Part shown: piece by piece, positions 14,225-24,007 of the stretch
Position numbering within the stretch: position 1 is the stretch's first letter
Layout: each line of letters begins with the position of its first letter
Source of the DNA: Nitrospinaceae bacterium UBA7883
Lineage (GTDB): Bacteria > Nitrospinota_A > UBA7883
Reading direction: 5' to 3'
Assembly: GCA_002500605.1 (NCBI GenBank)
Contig: DLRR01000023.1
Span: 1,254 to 35,133, forward strand
Length of the DNA: 33,880 bases
Made by a program: the position numbers and the translations under genes
The notes under the pieces: model-generated
Told to the model about the DNA's origin: nothing
Database searches by the model: none
The model's input: only the letters and a program-made list of their open reading frames with translations

Positions 14225-15717
14225 GCAATCTGATGAAATCGCTGGAAGAAGCCCTTAATAAAATGAACGTTATAAGTGTTACCGGAGAAAGTGAGGATAG
14301 GTTGATGAAAACCATCTGTTGCGATTCCCGCAAAGTCACTCAAGGGAGTATTTTTGTAGCCATCAATGGGATCTTGGTTAACGGTAATGATTATATTGAT
14401 TCTGCGATAGAACAAGGTGCTACCACTATTGTTACAGATGCTGAGGATGGAGATAAACTCCCCGACAATATAACGAAAGTGGTTGTTCGTGACGCCAGAG
14501 TAGCTTTAGCTCAATTGTCTGTGTATTTTTATGAGTTTCCATCGCTTGCAATGAACGTGATTGGAATAACTGGTACAAATGGGAAAACAACGGTTAGTTA
14601 CTTAATCGAATCTATATTTAAAACTTCCGGCAGGGACATTGGAAGAATAGGGACAGTTGGTTACAGTTTTAACGAACAATCATTTCCAGCTCTTACTACA
14701 ACGCCAGAATCTTTAGACCTCCAGCGGATGTTGCGCCAAATGGTTGATGCCGGAGTCAAAAGCTGTGTTCTGGAAGTTTCTTCACATGCTCTAACCCAGA
14801 GCAGAGTAGACAATGTTAGATTTTCCACAGCTGTCTACACAAATTTATCGAGGGATCACCTGGATTACCACAATGATATGGAGGAGTACTTTTGTGCTAA
14901 ATCGCTGCTGTTCACTAAACACTGTCCAAAGGTGGCGGTTGTCAACGCAGATGATCCTTACTCAGTTCAATTAATTGCCAAGACTGAGGCTAAGGTTTAT
15001 ACATACGGGCTAAGTGGGGACGTAGATGTAAGTACAGAAAATCTTCGCATAGGATCAAACGGTACGTCTTTTACTTTATGTACACCTCAAGGTAAATCTA
15101 TTGTTTGTACAAAATTACTAGGAAAACATAATGTTTACAATATCCTTGCAGCTACCGGAGCTGCACTTGCCGAAGGAATTAGCCTAATAGAAATTGTTAA
15201 AGGTGTCGAGGCCTTGTCCAGTGTACCTGGTCGGCTCGAGACTGTTGATCATGGACAGGACTTTGCTGTTGCAATTGATTATGCCCATACGGACGATGCA
15301 CTCTCAAAAGCAATTCAAACGGCTAGAGAAATAACAAAAGGAACTCTAATCACAGTGTTCGGTTGTGGTGGTGACCGAGATCGGAGCAAAAGGCCACTAA
15401 TGGGGACTGTTGCATGGACATTGTCTGATCATGTTGTTGTTACTTCTGATAACCCAAGACTGGAAAATCCACAACAGATAATCAACGACATAATGCGGGG
15501 CATACGCGAGTCCGATAACCCTGACGGTTGTCTCGACGTGGTCATCGACAGACGCAATGCAATAAGGAAAGCGATACTAATTGCTTCGCCAGGAGATTTT
15601 GTTTTGATAGCAGGAAAAGGGCACGAGGATTACCAGATACTGGGTAAGAAAAAGACACATTTTAATGATCGCGAAGAGGTGGTAACGGCTTTAGGGGAAT
15701 TTTATGACAAGGCTTAA
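14221..15717 (+). CDS. murE: UDP-MurNAc-tripeptide synthetase (meso-DAP-adding)
   Basis: Adds meso-diaminopimelate to UDP-MurNAc-L-Ala-D-Glu in the cytosol. 498 aa with the three Mur ligase domains. The ATP loop is GITGTNGKTT (115-124), the central block has the carbamylated-lysine region (EEYFCAKSLLF), and the specificity motif DNPR sits at 410-413. DNPR marks the DAP-adding rather than the lysine-adding form, which fits a Gram-negative wall. The GTG start at 14221 overlaps the ftsI stop by four nt. An ATG four codons later (14233) is an alternative, and neither has a strong ribosome site. It overlaps murF by 14 nt. Confidence 0.97.
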   Translation: MSNLMKSLEEALNKMNVISVTGESEDRLMKTICCDSRKVTQGSIFVAINGILVNGNDYIDSAIEQGATTIVTDAEDGDKLPDNITKVVVRDARVALAQLSVYFYEFPSLAMNVIGITGTNGKTTVSYLIESIFKTSGRDIGRIGTVGYSFNEQSFPALTTTPESLDLQRMLRQMVDAGVKSCVLEVSSHALTQSRVDNVRFSTAVYTNLSRDHLDYHNDMEEYFCAKSLLFTKHCPKVAVVNADDPYSVQLIAKTEAKVYTYGLSGDVDVSTENLRIGSNGTSFTLCTPQGKSIVCTKLLGKHNVYNILAATGAALAEGISLIEIVKGVEALSSVPGRLETVDHGQDFAVAIDYAHTDDALSKAIQTAREITKGTLITVFGCGGDRDRSKRPLMGTVAWTLSDHVVVTSDNPRLENPQQIINDIMRGIRESDNPDGCLDVVIDRRNAIRKAILIASPGDFVLIAGKGHEDYQILGKKKTHFNDREEVVTALGEFYDKA

Positions 15718-17095
15718 ACTTTTAGAGGCATCTAAAGCTATGTGCGGAGAGGTTATCGGAGGCCGAGATGTCTTTATAAAAAGTATCACTACTGACTCAA
15801 GGTCTGCATCAACAGGGTCACTTTTTTTTGCCATTAGTGGGAATAACTTTGATGGGCACGATTACGTAATGGATGCCTTCGAACAAGGTGCAAAGATTGC
15901 TGTTGTCCATAGAGATTTAATGTCCGCAATTCCTGCGGGGAAGTCTGTAATAAAAGTCCAAGATACTTTAACTGCTTTACAAGACCTAGCTGCATATCAT
16001 AGGAAAAAGTTTAAAAACCTGAAACTTGTGGGTGTCACTGGCAGTAATGGTAAAACGACAGTTAAGGAGATGGTCGCATTAGTACTAGGGAAAAAATTTA
16101 GAACACTGAAGACAGAAGGGAACCTTAACAATCATATAGGAACCCCGCTGACTTTACTAAGGCTCAATGAGTCACATGAAGCAGCAGTAATAGAAATGGG
16201 GACAAATGCTCCGGGGGAGATAAAGCGATTGGCCAATATTTCCTTGCCATCCATAGGTGTAATAACCAATATTGCCGCTGCCCATCTGCAGGGTCTCGGA
16301 TCCATTGCGTCAATAAGAAAAGAGAAGGGTGATTTGCTTTATTCTCTGGGTCCTAGGGGGGTTGCAATATTAAACATTGATGATGAAAACAGCGCTGAGC
16401 TAGTAAAAAAAATAGCAGGAAGAACTGTTACTTATGGCTCTGATAGCAAGGCAACCGTGCAGCTTGTGGATTCATGGCCCAATGGTTTTGGTGGTAGAAA
16501 CATGGTTGTTTACCATAAGGGGCATGAGCATGAAATACACCAACCACTTCCTGGTTACCATAATGTGGCAAATGCAATGGCAGCTACGGCGGTTGGATTT
16601 GTGGCCGGAGTGGGTGTAGATGGAATACGTGGAGGATTAAATAAAATAAAAACTTCACCCATGCGAATGGTGATATCCAAGCTTGCTAACGGGGCTACAT
16701 TTATAAATGATGCTTACAACGCAAACACATCCTCTGTTGAAGCTGCATTGGCAACTGTAGTTGAGCTCGGGATTAGAGGTAAGTTTTACTTTGCTTTTGG
16801 TGGGATGCTGGAACTGGGCAATAAAAGTGAGGTTGAACACAAAAAAGTAGCTCGAATTGCAAAGAAATATGGCGTAACTAGACTTTTTGCTCTTGGAAAG
16901 TTGAGTAGAGTAACGGCGTTGGAAGCAAAAAAGATTAACTTGGCATGTGATAAGCGTGGCTCTCACTTTACGCTAGCCAAAGTTATTGCTAACAATATCG
17001 GCCCTGAAGATACCATTTTAATTAAGGGGTCGCGCGGAACCAAAATGGAGCTTGTGGAGAAGCACTTAAACGAAATGATAGGAGGTGGGCTGTAA
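15704..17095 (+). CDS. murF: UDP-MurNAc-tripeptide-D-Ala-D-Ala ligase
   Basis: Adds D-Ala-D-Ala to the UDP-MurNAc-tripeptide, completing the pentapeptide. 463 aa; the ATP-binding loop GVTGSNGKTTVKEM begins at residue 110. The central domain shows EMGTNAPGEI and TNIAAAHL, and the C-terminal domain has NDAYNANTSSVEAAL, all typical of MurF. The ATG at 15704 lies within the 3' end of murE, so the two are probably translationally coupled. Its substrate comes from Ddl, encoded later in the same cluster. Confidence 0.97.
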   Translation: MTRLKLLEASKAMCGEVIGGRDVFIKSITTDSRSASTGSLFFAISGNNFDGHDYVMDAFEQGAKIAVVHRDLMSAIPAGKSVIKVQDTLTALQDLAAYHRKKFKNLKLVGVTGSNGKTTVKEMVALVLGKKFRTLKTEGNLNNHIGTPLTLLRLNESHEAAVIEMGTNAPGEIKRLANISLPSIGVITNIAAAHLQGLGSIASIRKEKGDLLYSLGPRGVAILNIDDENSAELVKKIAGRTVTYGSDSKATVQLVDSWPNGFGGRNMVVYHKGHEHEIHQPLPGYHNVANAMAATAVGFVAGVGVDGIRGGLNKIKTSPMRMVISKLANGATFINDAYNANTSSVEAALATVVELGIRGKFYFAFGGMLELGNKSEVEHKKVARIAKKYGVTRLFALGKLSRVTALEAKKINLACDKRGSHFTLAKVIANNIGPEDTILIKGSRGTKMELVEKHLNEMIGGGL

Positions 17096-18177
17096 TGCTA
17101 TATCACTTGCTGTATCCGTTAAGTGACCTGTTTTCAGCCTTTAATGTATTTAGATACATTACCTTTAGATCAATTTATGCCATCGTAACTGCATTGGTCA
17201 TGGCCTTAATATTAGCCCCTCCAATAATACGTTGGCTTAAAGCAAAAAGTATTGGAGAGAAAATAAGGGGAGATGGACCACAAAGCCACCTTTCCAAAGC
17301 AGGAACCCCAACGATGGGAGGACTAATAATTTTTATAGCATTAGTTATCCCAACTATCATGTGGGCGGACTATACAAACAGCTACGTGTTAATAGCCTTG
17401 ACTTCCCTCACCCTCTTTGCGGCAATAGGTTTTTATGATGACTATGTAAAACTCACCAAAACAGGCAAAGGAATTTCTGTTAAGACAAAGCTAGCATGGC
17501 AGGTTATATCCTCTCTGATTGTTGTGGCCCTAATCTATTTAGTTGGAAGTGGTGATGAAGTTATTACACGTGTTCATATTCCATTCTTTAAGGACTTACA
17601 TCCAGATTTGGGAATGCTTTATTTTCCATTTGCCATGGTAGTTATAGTTGGTGCGGCTAATGCTGTAAACCTCACCGATGGGTTGGATGGGCTTGCAATA
17701 GGGCCAATTATTATTGCTTTTATCGCGTACCTAACTCTCTGCTATGCAGGGGGTCACGTAAGAATAGCAGAATACCTAAACATTCCATACAAGGCAGAAC
17801 TGGGTGAGCTTACGGTTTTCTGTTCTGCTGCTATTGGGGCAGCGCTAGGATTTCTCTGGTACAACTTTTACCCAGCCACAATTTTTATGGGCAATGTGGG
17901 GTCGTTGGCATTAGGTGGAGCGCTTGGATCTGTAGCAGTTATGAGTAAAAACGAAATAATACTAATTATTGTTGGTGGAGTTTTTGTTATCGAAGCAATG
18001 TCGGTAATGATTCAAGTTACTTGGTACAGATTCACTGGCAAAAGATTTTTCAAAATGGCACCTATACATCATCACTTTGAGCAAATGGGTTGGCCAGAAC
18101 CACAAGTTATTATTAGGTTCTGGATAATAGCCATAATACTCGCCTTGCTTTCACTTTCAACCCTGAAACTGAGGTGA
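17095..18177 (+). CDS. mraY: phospho-MurNAc-pentapeptide transferase
   Basis: Integral membrane enzyme that transfers phospho-MurNAc-pentapeptide to undecaprenyl phosphate, forming lipid I. 360 aa with about ten membrane segments. Signature blocks are GTPTMGGL, FYDDYVKL with the paired Asp, NLTDGLDGLA, GNVGSLALGG and MAPIHHHFEQMGWPE (the HHH motif). The start codon shares one base with the murF stop (TAATG), indicating coupling. Confidence 0.98.
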   Translation: MLYHLLYPLSDLFSAFNVFRYITFRSIYAIVTALVMALILAPPIIRWLKAKSIGEKIRGDGPQSHLSKAGTPTMGGLIIFIALVIPTIMWADYTNSYVLIALTSLTLFAAIGFYDDYVKLTKTGKGISVKTKLAWQVISSLIVVALIYLVGSGDEVITRVHIPFFKDLHPDLGMLYFPFAMVVIVGAANAVNLTDGLDGLAIGPIIIAFIAYLTLCYAGGHVRIAEYLNIPYKAELGELTVFCSAAIGAALGFLWYNFYPATIFMGNVGSLALGGALGSVAVMSKNEIILIIVGGVFVIEAMSVMIQVTWYRFTGKRFFKMAPIHHHFEQMGWPEPQVIIRFWIIAIILALLSLSTLKLR

Positions 18178-18178
18178 G

Positions 18179-19540
18179 ATGATGACAAAAAATTATAAAG
18201 GAAGAAGAGTTTTGATTATCGGTTTAGCACGTTCTGGATTAGCAGCCACAAAATTGCTAGTTCGGCTCGGTGCAAAAGTCACAATTACAGATATGCAGTC
18301 GGCTGAGGAGCTAAATGTACCAGTGCAAGAGTTACCTCGTGAAGTAAAACTTATTCTCGGCGGACACGAAAGTGTCATTATTGCAGATTATAACTTTGCG
18401 GTTATAAGTCCAGGAGTGCCTTGGGAATCTTCTTTGCCAACCAAACTCAGGGATGGAGGTATCGAACTTATATCGGAATTGGAACTTGCGTTTACACTTA
18501 TTTCAGCCCCGATTATTGCTATTACAGGATCCAATGGTAAATCAACTACTACAACCTTAATAGGTGAAATATTGAAGGCATGGGGAAAGAAAGTTTATAT
18601 AGGTGGTAACATTGGATCCCCCCTTAGTGGAGCTGTAGGAGGTGACTATGATTTTATAGTTGTTGAGGTTTCCAGCTTTCAGCTAGAAGGCGTGAAGACG
18701 TTTCGCCCCATGGTAGCCTTGCTTTTAAACATAACACCAGATCACCTGGATCGCCATGGAACCATGGATCACTATATCGAACTTAAATTGAGCTTATTTG
18801 ATAATCAGCGTAAGGGGGATGTAGCGATTATAAATGCATCTGACGAACATTCCACTAATAAATCTTTGAATCCCCTTGTGCCCGTCAAATACTTTAGCTT
18901 AGAGAAAAAGGCTGATGAAGAAATATGGGTAGAGGGAGATTCCGCCATTTTAAAAAAGAATAATAAGATGGTTGAGCTTTTTAAAATATCTGATTTGAAT
19001 ATATTTGGGCCTCACAATGTTGAGAATGCATTAGCTGCCTCGCTGGCGGCAATGGTTGTGGGTGTGGACTTGGATACTATTAAGAATGCCATCAAAACTT
19101 TTAGTGGACTTCCTCACAGGATGGAATTGGTCGCGGAAGTTGATGGTATTTTTTTCTACAACGATTCCAAGGCTACAAACCCGGATGCAGTCATAAAGTC
19201 CCTTGCAGGATTTAGTAAGAATGTGGCTTTAATAGCAGGCGGTTTAAGTAAGTCATCCGACTTTAAACCGATGGCTGAGGCTATGGTTAACAGTGCCAAA
19301 GGTGTGGTGCTAATTGGTGAGGCTGCAAGTGAGTTAGAAGCAGCACTTGGAGTGTTTCAACCAAAAGTTAGGGCTACGGATATGGTAGAGGCTGTTGAAG
19401 AAGCCGCAAAATGGTGCAGGCCAGGAGACTCTGTTGTTCTTTCTCCCGGTTGTGCAAGTTTTGATATGTTCGACAATTTCCAACACCGCGGAGATTGCTT
19501 CCGTGAAGCTGTAAACAATTATCTTGGGATTGCAGGTTAA
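18179..19540 (+). CDS. murD: UDP-MurNAc-L-alanine:D-glutamate ligase
   Basis: Adds D-glutamate to UDP-MurNAc-L-Ala. 453 aa. The N-terminal Rossmann-like domain starts GRRVLIIGLARSGLA; the ATP loop ITGSNGKSTTTTL (GSNGKST at 117-123) and YIGGNIGSPL follow. The substrate-binding block near the end reads LSPGCASFDMFDNFQHRG, characteristic of MurD. Two adjacent ATG codons (18179, 18182) could start; a GAGGTGAG precedes them. It begins directly after the mraY stop. Confidence 0.97.
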   Translation: MMTKNYKGRRVLIIGLARSGLAATKLLVRLGAKVTITDMQSAEELNVPVQELPREVKLILGGHESVIIADYNFAVISPGVPWESSLPTKLRDGGIELISELELAFTLISAPIIAITGSNGKSTTTTLIGEILKAWGKKVYIGGNIGSPLSGAVGGDYDFIVVEVSSFQLEGVKTFRPMVALLLNITPDHLDRHGTMDHYIELKLSLFDNQRKGDVAIINASDEHSTNKSLNPLVPVKYFSLEKKADEEIWVEGDSAILKKNNKMVELFKISDLNIFGPHNVENALAASLAAMVVGVDLDTIKNAIKTFSGLPHRMELVAEVDGIFFYNDSKATNPDAVIKSLAGFSKNVALIAGGLSKSSDFKPMAEAMVNSAKGVVLIGEAASELEAALGVFQPKVRATDMVEAVEEAAKWCRPGDSVVLSPGCASFDMFDNFQHRGDCFREAVNNYLGIAG

Positions 19541-20652
19541 TGTCGATAAAAAGAAAACCAGACTATTGGATTATGGTCTGCTCTATTGCTTTGCTCGCAA
19601 TTGGAATAGCCATGATTTTTTCATCAAGTGCCATGATAGCTGAAGAAAAATTTCATGACCCGTTTTACTTTTTGAAAAAACAAGCATTGTGGGCAGCAAT
19701 CGGTATTACTTTAATGCTGATTGCTTCAAGAATTGACTATCGAATTTATAAGAAATATACCTACGTGCTTTATGCTATTGCAATTATTGGGTTAGCTCTA
19801 GTGTTCATTCCTGGTTTAGGGGTTACTTTAAACGGTGCTAGAAGATGGATAGATATTGGATTTGTAACGCTCCAGCCTTCAGAGTTTACAAAGCTTGCTC
19901 TATTTATTTTCTTTGCTGGTTTTCTGTCTAAAAAGGAGAAGGAAGGCAAGCTTGACAGTTTGCCTTTCGGTTTTATCCCAAATCTTTTAGCATTGGCGAT
20001 TGTGTTTACATTGATCCAGATGCAACCTGACTTAGGGACAGCACTAATAATTGTTCTAGTTGCTTTTTTTATGTTTTTAGCTGCTGGAATGCGGATATTG
20101 TTTCTTGTCACCACTGCTCTGCTTGCTTTTCCATTAGTGGCTATGTCTATAGTGACGGTAGCTTATCGTAAGAAGAGACTTATGTCGTTCATTGACCCTT
20201 GGCGCGATTCTACTGATTCAGGATATCAGATAATTCAATCGTTTGTCGCCCTGTCCAATGGTGGTATATCGGGTGTTGGACTAGGTTCTAGCCAGCAAAA
20301 GCTTTTCTTTCTGCCAGAGCCACATACAGACTTTATATTTTCAATACTTGGAGAAGAGCTAGGCCTTATAGGTGGGCTAGTAGTAATTTCATTGTTTGCT
20401 GTTTTGACGTGGCGTGGGCTGAGGGTTGGCTTGCTAGTTGAAGATAGCTTTGGACGTTTGCTGGCACTAGGTATCACATTTGCTATTTCAATTCAGGCAA
20501 TTATCAACATGGCTGTAGCTATGGGGATGCTTCCCACTAAAGGACTACCGTTGCCTTTTATAAGTTTGGGAGGATCTGCTCTTATTATGTGGATGATAAG
20601 TATCGGAATACTGAGCAATATTTCAGAGCATTCAAAATTAAAAGGTAAATGA
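19540..20652 (+). CDS. ftsW: septal peptidoglycan glycosyltransferase FtsW (SEDS family)
   Basis: Polymerises glycan strands from lipid II at the septum, in complex with FtsI. 370 aa with about ten membrane segments. SEDS blocks visible are FSSSAMIAEEKF, GARRWIDIGFVTLQPSEFTKLALF, QPDLGTALII, PHTDFIFSILGEELG and TKGLPLPFISLGGSAL. RodA is the same family; location between murD and murG identifies it as FtsW. The start shares one base with the murD stop and the stop overlaps the murG ATG (ATGA). Confidence 0.96.
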   Translation: MSIKRKPDYWIMVCSIALLAIGIAMIFSSSAMIAEEKFHDPFYFLKKQALWAAIGITLMLIASRIDYRIYKKYTYVLYAIAIIGLALVFIPGLGVTLNGARRWIDIGFVTLQPSEFTKLALFIFFAGFLSKKEKEGKLDSLPFGFIPNLLALAIVFTLIQMQPDLGTALIIVLVAFFMFLAAGMRILFLVTTALLAFPLVAMSIVTVAYRKKRLMSFIDPWRDSTDSGYQIIQSFVALSNGGISGVGLGSSQQKLFFLPEPHTDFIFSILGEELGLIGGLVVISLFAVLTWRGLRVGLLVEDSFGRLLALGITFAISIQAIINMAVAMGMLPTKGLPLPFISLGGSALIMWMISIGILSNISEHSKLKGK

Positions 20653-21737
20653 TCAAAATGATACTAATTGTAGCTGGCGGAGGAACTGGAGGGCACATTT
20701 ATCCCGGTCTTGCCGTAGCCCACGAACTACTCTCAAGACAAGGAAAACATAAAGTGATCTTTGTAGGTAAAGCCAAGGGGCTTGAAGCAAAGCTTGTAGC
20801 AGGCGAGAAGGTAGAATTTTTTGGCCTTAACGTGCGAGGCATTAAGGGTAGTGGTTTAGTAATGGCCGTTTGGTCTGTAATGCTGTTAGTTGGAGCCATT
20901 GTTAGGTCGATAAAGATGTTGCTAGTCAAAAGTCCAGACGCCGTACTAGGTGTTGGCGGGTATGCTTCTGCCCCAATGGGCTTAGCGGCACTAGTTTTAG
21001 GTATACCATTGGCAATTACTGAGCAGAATACTAAGCCAGGGTTAACCAACCGCTGGCTAGGTCGGTTTGCAAAAAGAATTTTTCTAGCTTGGCCTGAATC
21101 AGAGCAGTTGTTTCCTAACGGGAAGTGGATGGTCACCGGCAACCCGGTGCGGCATGAATTTTTCGTGGCCACCAAAAAAAGTTCATCAAAACTAATGAAT
21201 ATACTAGTAATAGGTGGAAGCCAAGGTGCAAAGTCCTTGAACAAAGCCATGGCCGAAGCGGTTCCGTTGCTTAACTCAGTCGCCGAAAAGATCACATTGG
21301 TGCATCAAACAGGTGCATTTGACATTGAAATGATTAAGAGTCTATATGAAAAATCCCAATTTAAATGCGAGGCTTTTGCTTTTTTGACCGACATGCCACA
21401 GCGAATAGCTGATGCTGACCTAGTAATTTCAAGGTCTGGAGCGGGGGCGGTTTTTGAAATATGTGCCGTGGGTAGAGCCGCCATTTATGTGCCATTTCCG
21501 CATGCAGCAGAAGACCACCAGCTAAACAATGCTGAAGCTGTAACAGCTAGTGGAGGCGCAACAATTATTAATGACAGTAACTTTGACGGCAAAACAGTTG
21601 CCAGTCTTGTGAAGAGTTTTTTAAAACCAGGTAAAAGGTTAGAGCGTATGGGAGATCGGGCTAGAGGCTTGGCCAAGCCTGAAGCAGCAGGAACTATAGT
21701 GGATGAACTACTGAAAATGAAGGAGGCACCAGCATAA
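20649..21737 (+). CDS. murG: UDP-GlcNAc:lipid I GlcNAc transferase
   Basis: Converts lipid I to lipid II on the inner face of the membrane. 362 aa with the GT-B fold. The N-terminal glycine loop GGGTGGHIYPGLAVA begins at residue 10. GVGGYASAPMGLAA and TEQNTKPGLTNRWL are typical of the acceptor half, and VIGGSQGAKSLN, SRSGAGAVFEI and PFPHAAEDHQLNNAE form the UDP-GlcNAc site. A second ATG (20658) would give a start closer to many MurG proteins. The ATG at 20649 overlaps the ftsW stop by four nt. Confidence 0.97.
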   Translation: MIKMILIVAGGGTGGHIYPGLAVAHELLSRQGKHKVIFVGKAKGLEAKLVAGEKVEFFGLNVRGIKGSGLVMAVWSVMLLVGAIVRSIKMLLVKSPDAVLGVGGYASAPMGLAALVLGIPLAITEQNTKPGLTNRWLGRFAKRIFLAWPESEQLFPNGKWMVTGNPVRHEFFVATKKSSSKLMNILVIGGSQGAKSLNKAMAEAVPLLNSVAEKITLVHQTGAFDIEMIKSLYEKSQFKCEAFAFLTDMPQRIADADLVISRSGAGAVFEICAVGRAAIYVPFPHAAEDHQLNNAEAVTASGGATIINDSNFDGKTVASLVKSFLKPGKRLERMGDRARGLAKPEAAGTIVDELLKMKEAPA

Positions 21738-23113
21738 TGCTTGGCAAAACAAAAGTATTGCACTTTGTTGGTGTCGGGGGTTCAGGGATGAGCGGCCTCG
21801 CTGAGGTTCTGCTGAATATGGGATACCAAGTGACAGGATCAGATGTGGCTGTGTCTCAGGCCGTTAATCATCTCAAAGAAATGGGAGCCACAATTACCAT
21901 TGGGCATAGTTCTAAAAATATTGGGAAGGCTGATGTTGTGGTTGTATCAACCGCGGTACGAGAAGATAACCCTGAGGTTGTAGAGGCTCGCTCACAACTA
22001 ATACCAGTGATACCAAGAGCACAGATGTTGGCTGAGCTAATGCGAATGAAATATGCCATATGTGTGGCTGGAACCCATGGGAAAACAACCACCACATCTA
22101 TGGCCGCTGTAACACTTACTAAAGGTGGCTTTGACCCAACTATTGTTATAGGAGGCCGTGTTGATAGGTTTGGCTCTGGAGCAAAGCTGGGGAAAGGAGA
22201 GTTCCTGATAGCCGAAGCAGATGAATCGGATGGATCATTTCTGAGACTCTACCCAACCATTTCAGTGGTAACAAATATTGATGTGGAGCACCTTGACCAT
22301 TATGGAAATTTCGATTCATTAAAAAAGGCATTTACTGAATTTATAAATAAAACTCCATTTTACGGATCCTCAATTCTCTGTCTAGATGATGAATCTGTAA
22401 GAGAGATACTTCCTAATGTGGAAAAGAGATTTTGGACTTATGGAATCACATCCGATGCAGATGTAGTTGCCTCGGATTTATCCTTTGATGAGTTTAAGTC
22501 GAGTTTCTCTGTAAATGTAAGTGGCAAGGATTTGGGAAGGCTGACCATAGGTATGCCTGGAGTGCATAACATATACAATGCGCTTGCTGCTATGGCCGTT
22601 GGTCTTGAGTTGGATATGGACCCCCAAGAAGTAATAGAGTCGCTTAATGGTTTTGCAGGTATTCAAAGACGCCTACAGTTTAAGGGAGAGATTGATGGTG
22701 TGATGGTATTAGACGACTATGGTCATCATCCTACTGAGATCAAGGCCACGTTGTGCGCTATTAAAGAAGGCTTTTCAGATAGGCGTCTTATCGTTGTTTT
22801 TCAGCCACACCGGTACACCAGAACACGAGACCTACTAACCGAATTTGGTGTCGCGTTTAACGACGCTGACGACCTTGTTATTACAGAAATATATGCGGCC
22901 AGCGAGCAACCTATAGAAGGTATAAGTGGCGAATTGATTATGAAGGAAATTGCATATAACGGCCAAAAGAGGGTCAATTTTGCAAAAACTAATGAGGATG
23001 CTCTCCAATATTTGAAAGAAAATGCTTTAGAGGGCGACATCATTCTTACACTTGGAGCTGGAGACGTTCTCCAAGTTGGTCATAAATACCTGAGTATGAC
23101 AAGTAACATTTAA
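21737..23113 (+). CDS. murC: UDP-MurNAc:L-alanine ligase
   Basis: First Mur ligase, adding L-alanine to UDP-MurNAc. 458 aa. The N-terminal dinucleotide-like fold starts HFVGVGGSGMSGLAEVL. The ATP loop GTHGKTT is at 112-118, with the His that distinguishes MurC and Mpl. The middle domain has EADESDGSFL and VTNIDVEHLDHY, and the C-terminal domain has DDYGHHPTEIKATL and FQPHRYTRT. Context favours MurC over the recycling ligase Mpl. It starts on the last base of the murG stop codon. Confidence 0.97.
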   Translation: MLGKTKVLHFVGVGGSGMSGLAEVLLNMGYQVTGSDVAVSQAVNHLKEMGATITIGHSSKNIGKADVVVVSTAVREDNPEVVEARSQLIPVIPRAQMLAELMRMKYAICVAGTHGKTTTTSMAAVTLTKGGFDPTIVIGGRVDRFGSGAKLGKGEFLIAEADESDGSFLRLYPTISVVTNIDVEHLDHYGNFDSLKKAFTEFINKTPFYGSSILCLDDESVREILPNVEKRFWTYGITSDADVVASDLSFDEFKSSFSVNVSGKDLGRLTIGMPGVHNIYNALAAMAVGLELDMDPQEVIESLNGFAGIQRRLQFKGEIDGVMVLDDYGHHPTEIKATLCAIKEGFSDRRLIVVFQPHRYTRTRDLLTEFGVAFNDADDLVITEIYAASEQPIEGISGELIMKEIAYNGQKRVNFAKTNEDALQYLKENALEGDIILTLGAGDVLQVGHKYLSMTSNI

Positions 23114-23125
23114 TGTCAACGAAAG

Positions 23126-24007
23126 ATGATGGATACATGCAAGAACATCAGAATGGCAGAACGGACGACTTATAAAATTGGTGGTCCGGCTGAAGTAATG
23201 GCTTTCCCTGAAACAGGCAATGATGTGATCGAATTGTTAAAAGGAAGTGAAATAAGTCTTGTTTTAGGAGGAGGGTCGAATCTTTTGATTTCGGATGATG
23301 GGATTAGCGGGATGACACTAAATTTAGGAAAAACTTTTTTAGGTATAAACCTAGAGCCGATGGGAAAACTGGATGTGCTAGTGCGTGCTGGGGCTAGTGT
23401 AAACCTTACAAAGCTAGCTTCACATGCTATGGAGGCTGGGCTAAGCGGTTTGGAGTTTGCGCACGGTATTCCAGGACTCCTTGGAGGTGCATTAGTTATG
23501 AACGCAGGAGCATTTGGAAATGAAATAAAAGATATTTTGCATGATGTGACAGTTATTACGGTAGATGGTAAGGAGAAAAAGCTGCATGGTGATGAACTGG
23601 ATTTTGGGTATAGGCACTCAAGTTTCCCAAAAAAATGTGTGATCAAAGAAGCTTCGATAAGACTAGCACGCGCCAATCCAGAATTAATTAGACAAAGGAT
23701 GGGCGTAATTCAGCGAAAGAGAAAACTCCATCAACCGTTGAATGCGTTTAGTGCTGGATCAGTGTTTAAAAATCCGAAAAACAAATATGCTGGTAGATTG
23801 ATTGAGACCGCCAGACTAAAAGGTGAACAAATTGGGAAGGCTCAGATCTCGCAATTACATGCAAACTTTATTGTGAACCTCGGTGGTGCGTCTTCACAAG
23901 ATGTTTATGGTCTCATTCGCATGGTTGAGAATCGTGTATTGGAAGAGTTTGGTGTGAAGCTAGAAAGAGAGATAAAGCTCGTTGGTGAATTTAAGGAAAT
24001 TTTGTAA
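23126..24007 (+). CDS. murB: UDP-N-acetylenolpyruvoylglucosamine reductase
   Basis: FAD enzyme that reduces enolpyruvyl-UDP-GlcNAc to UDP-MurNAc with NADPH. 293 aa. The FAD-binding opening TTYKIGGPAEVMAFP and GGGSNLLISDDG, then GLEFAHGIPGLLGGALVMNAGAFG, are typical. The catalytic loop SAGSVFKNP has the proton-donor Ser, and YRHSSFP supplies the active-site Arg. Size and the absence of the type I insertion suggest type II MurB. Only 14 residues precede TTYKIGG, a few fewer than usual. An ATG sharing the murC stop (23113) opens a different frame of 20 codons and is not this gene. Two adjacent ATG codons (23126, 23129) are candidate starts. Confidence 0.95.
   Translation: MMDTCKNIRMAERTTYKIGGPAEVMAFPETGNDVIELLKGSEISLVLGGGSNLLISDDGISGMTLNLGKTFLGINLEPMGKLDVLVRAGASVNLTKLASHAMEAGLSGLEFAHGIPGLLGGALVMNAGAFGNEIKDILHDVTVITVDGKEKKLHGDELDFGYRHSSFPKKCVIKEASIRLARANPELIRQRMGVIQRKRKLHQPLNAFSAGSVFKNPKNKYAGRLIETARLKGEQIGKAQISQLHANFIVNLGGASSQDVYGLIRMVENRVLEEFGVKLEREIKLVGEFKEIL

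Noticed and set aside
23113..23175. Possible frameshift at the murB start
   Set aside because: The 20-codon frame starting on the murC stop encodes nothing MurB-like, and MurB is complete from TTYKIGG onward.
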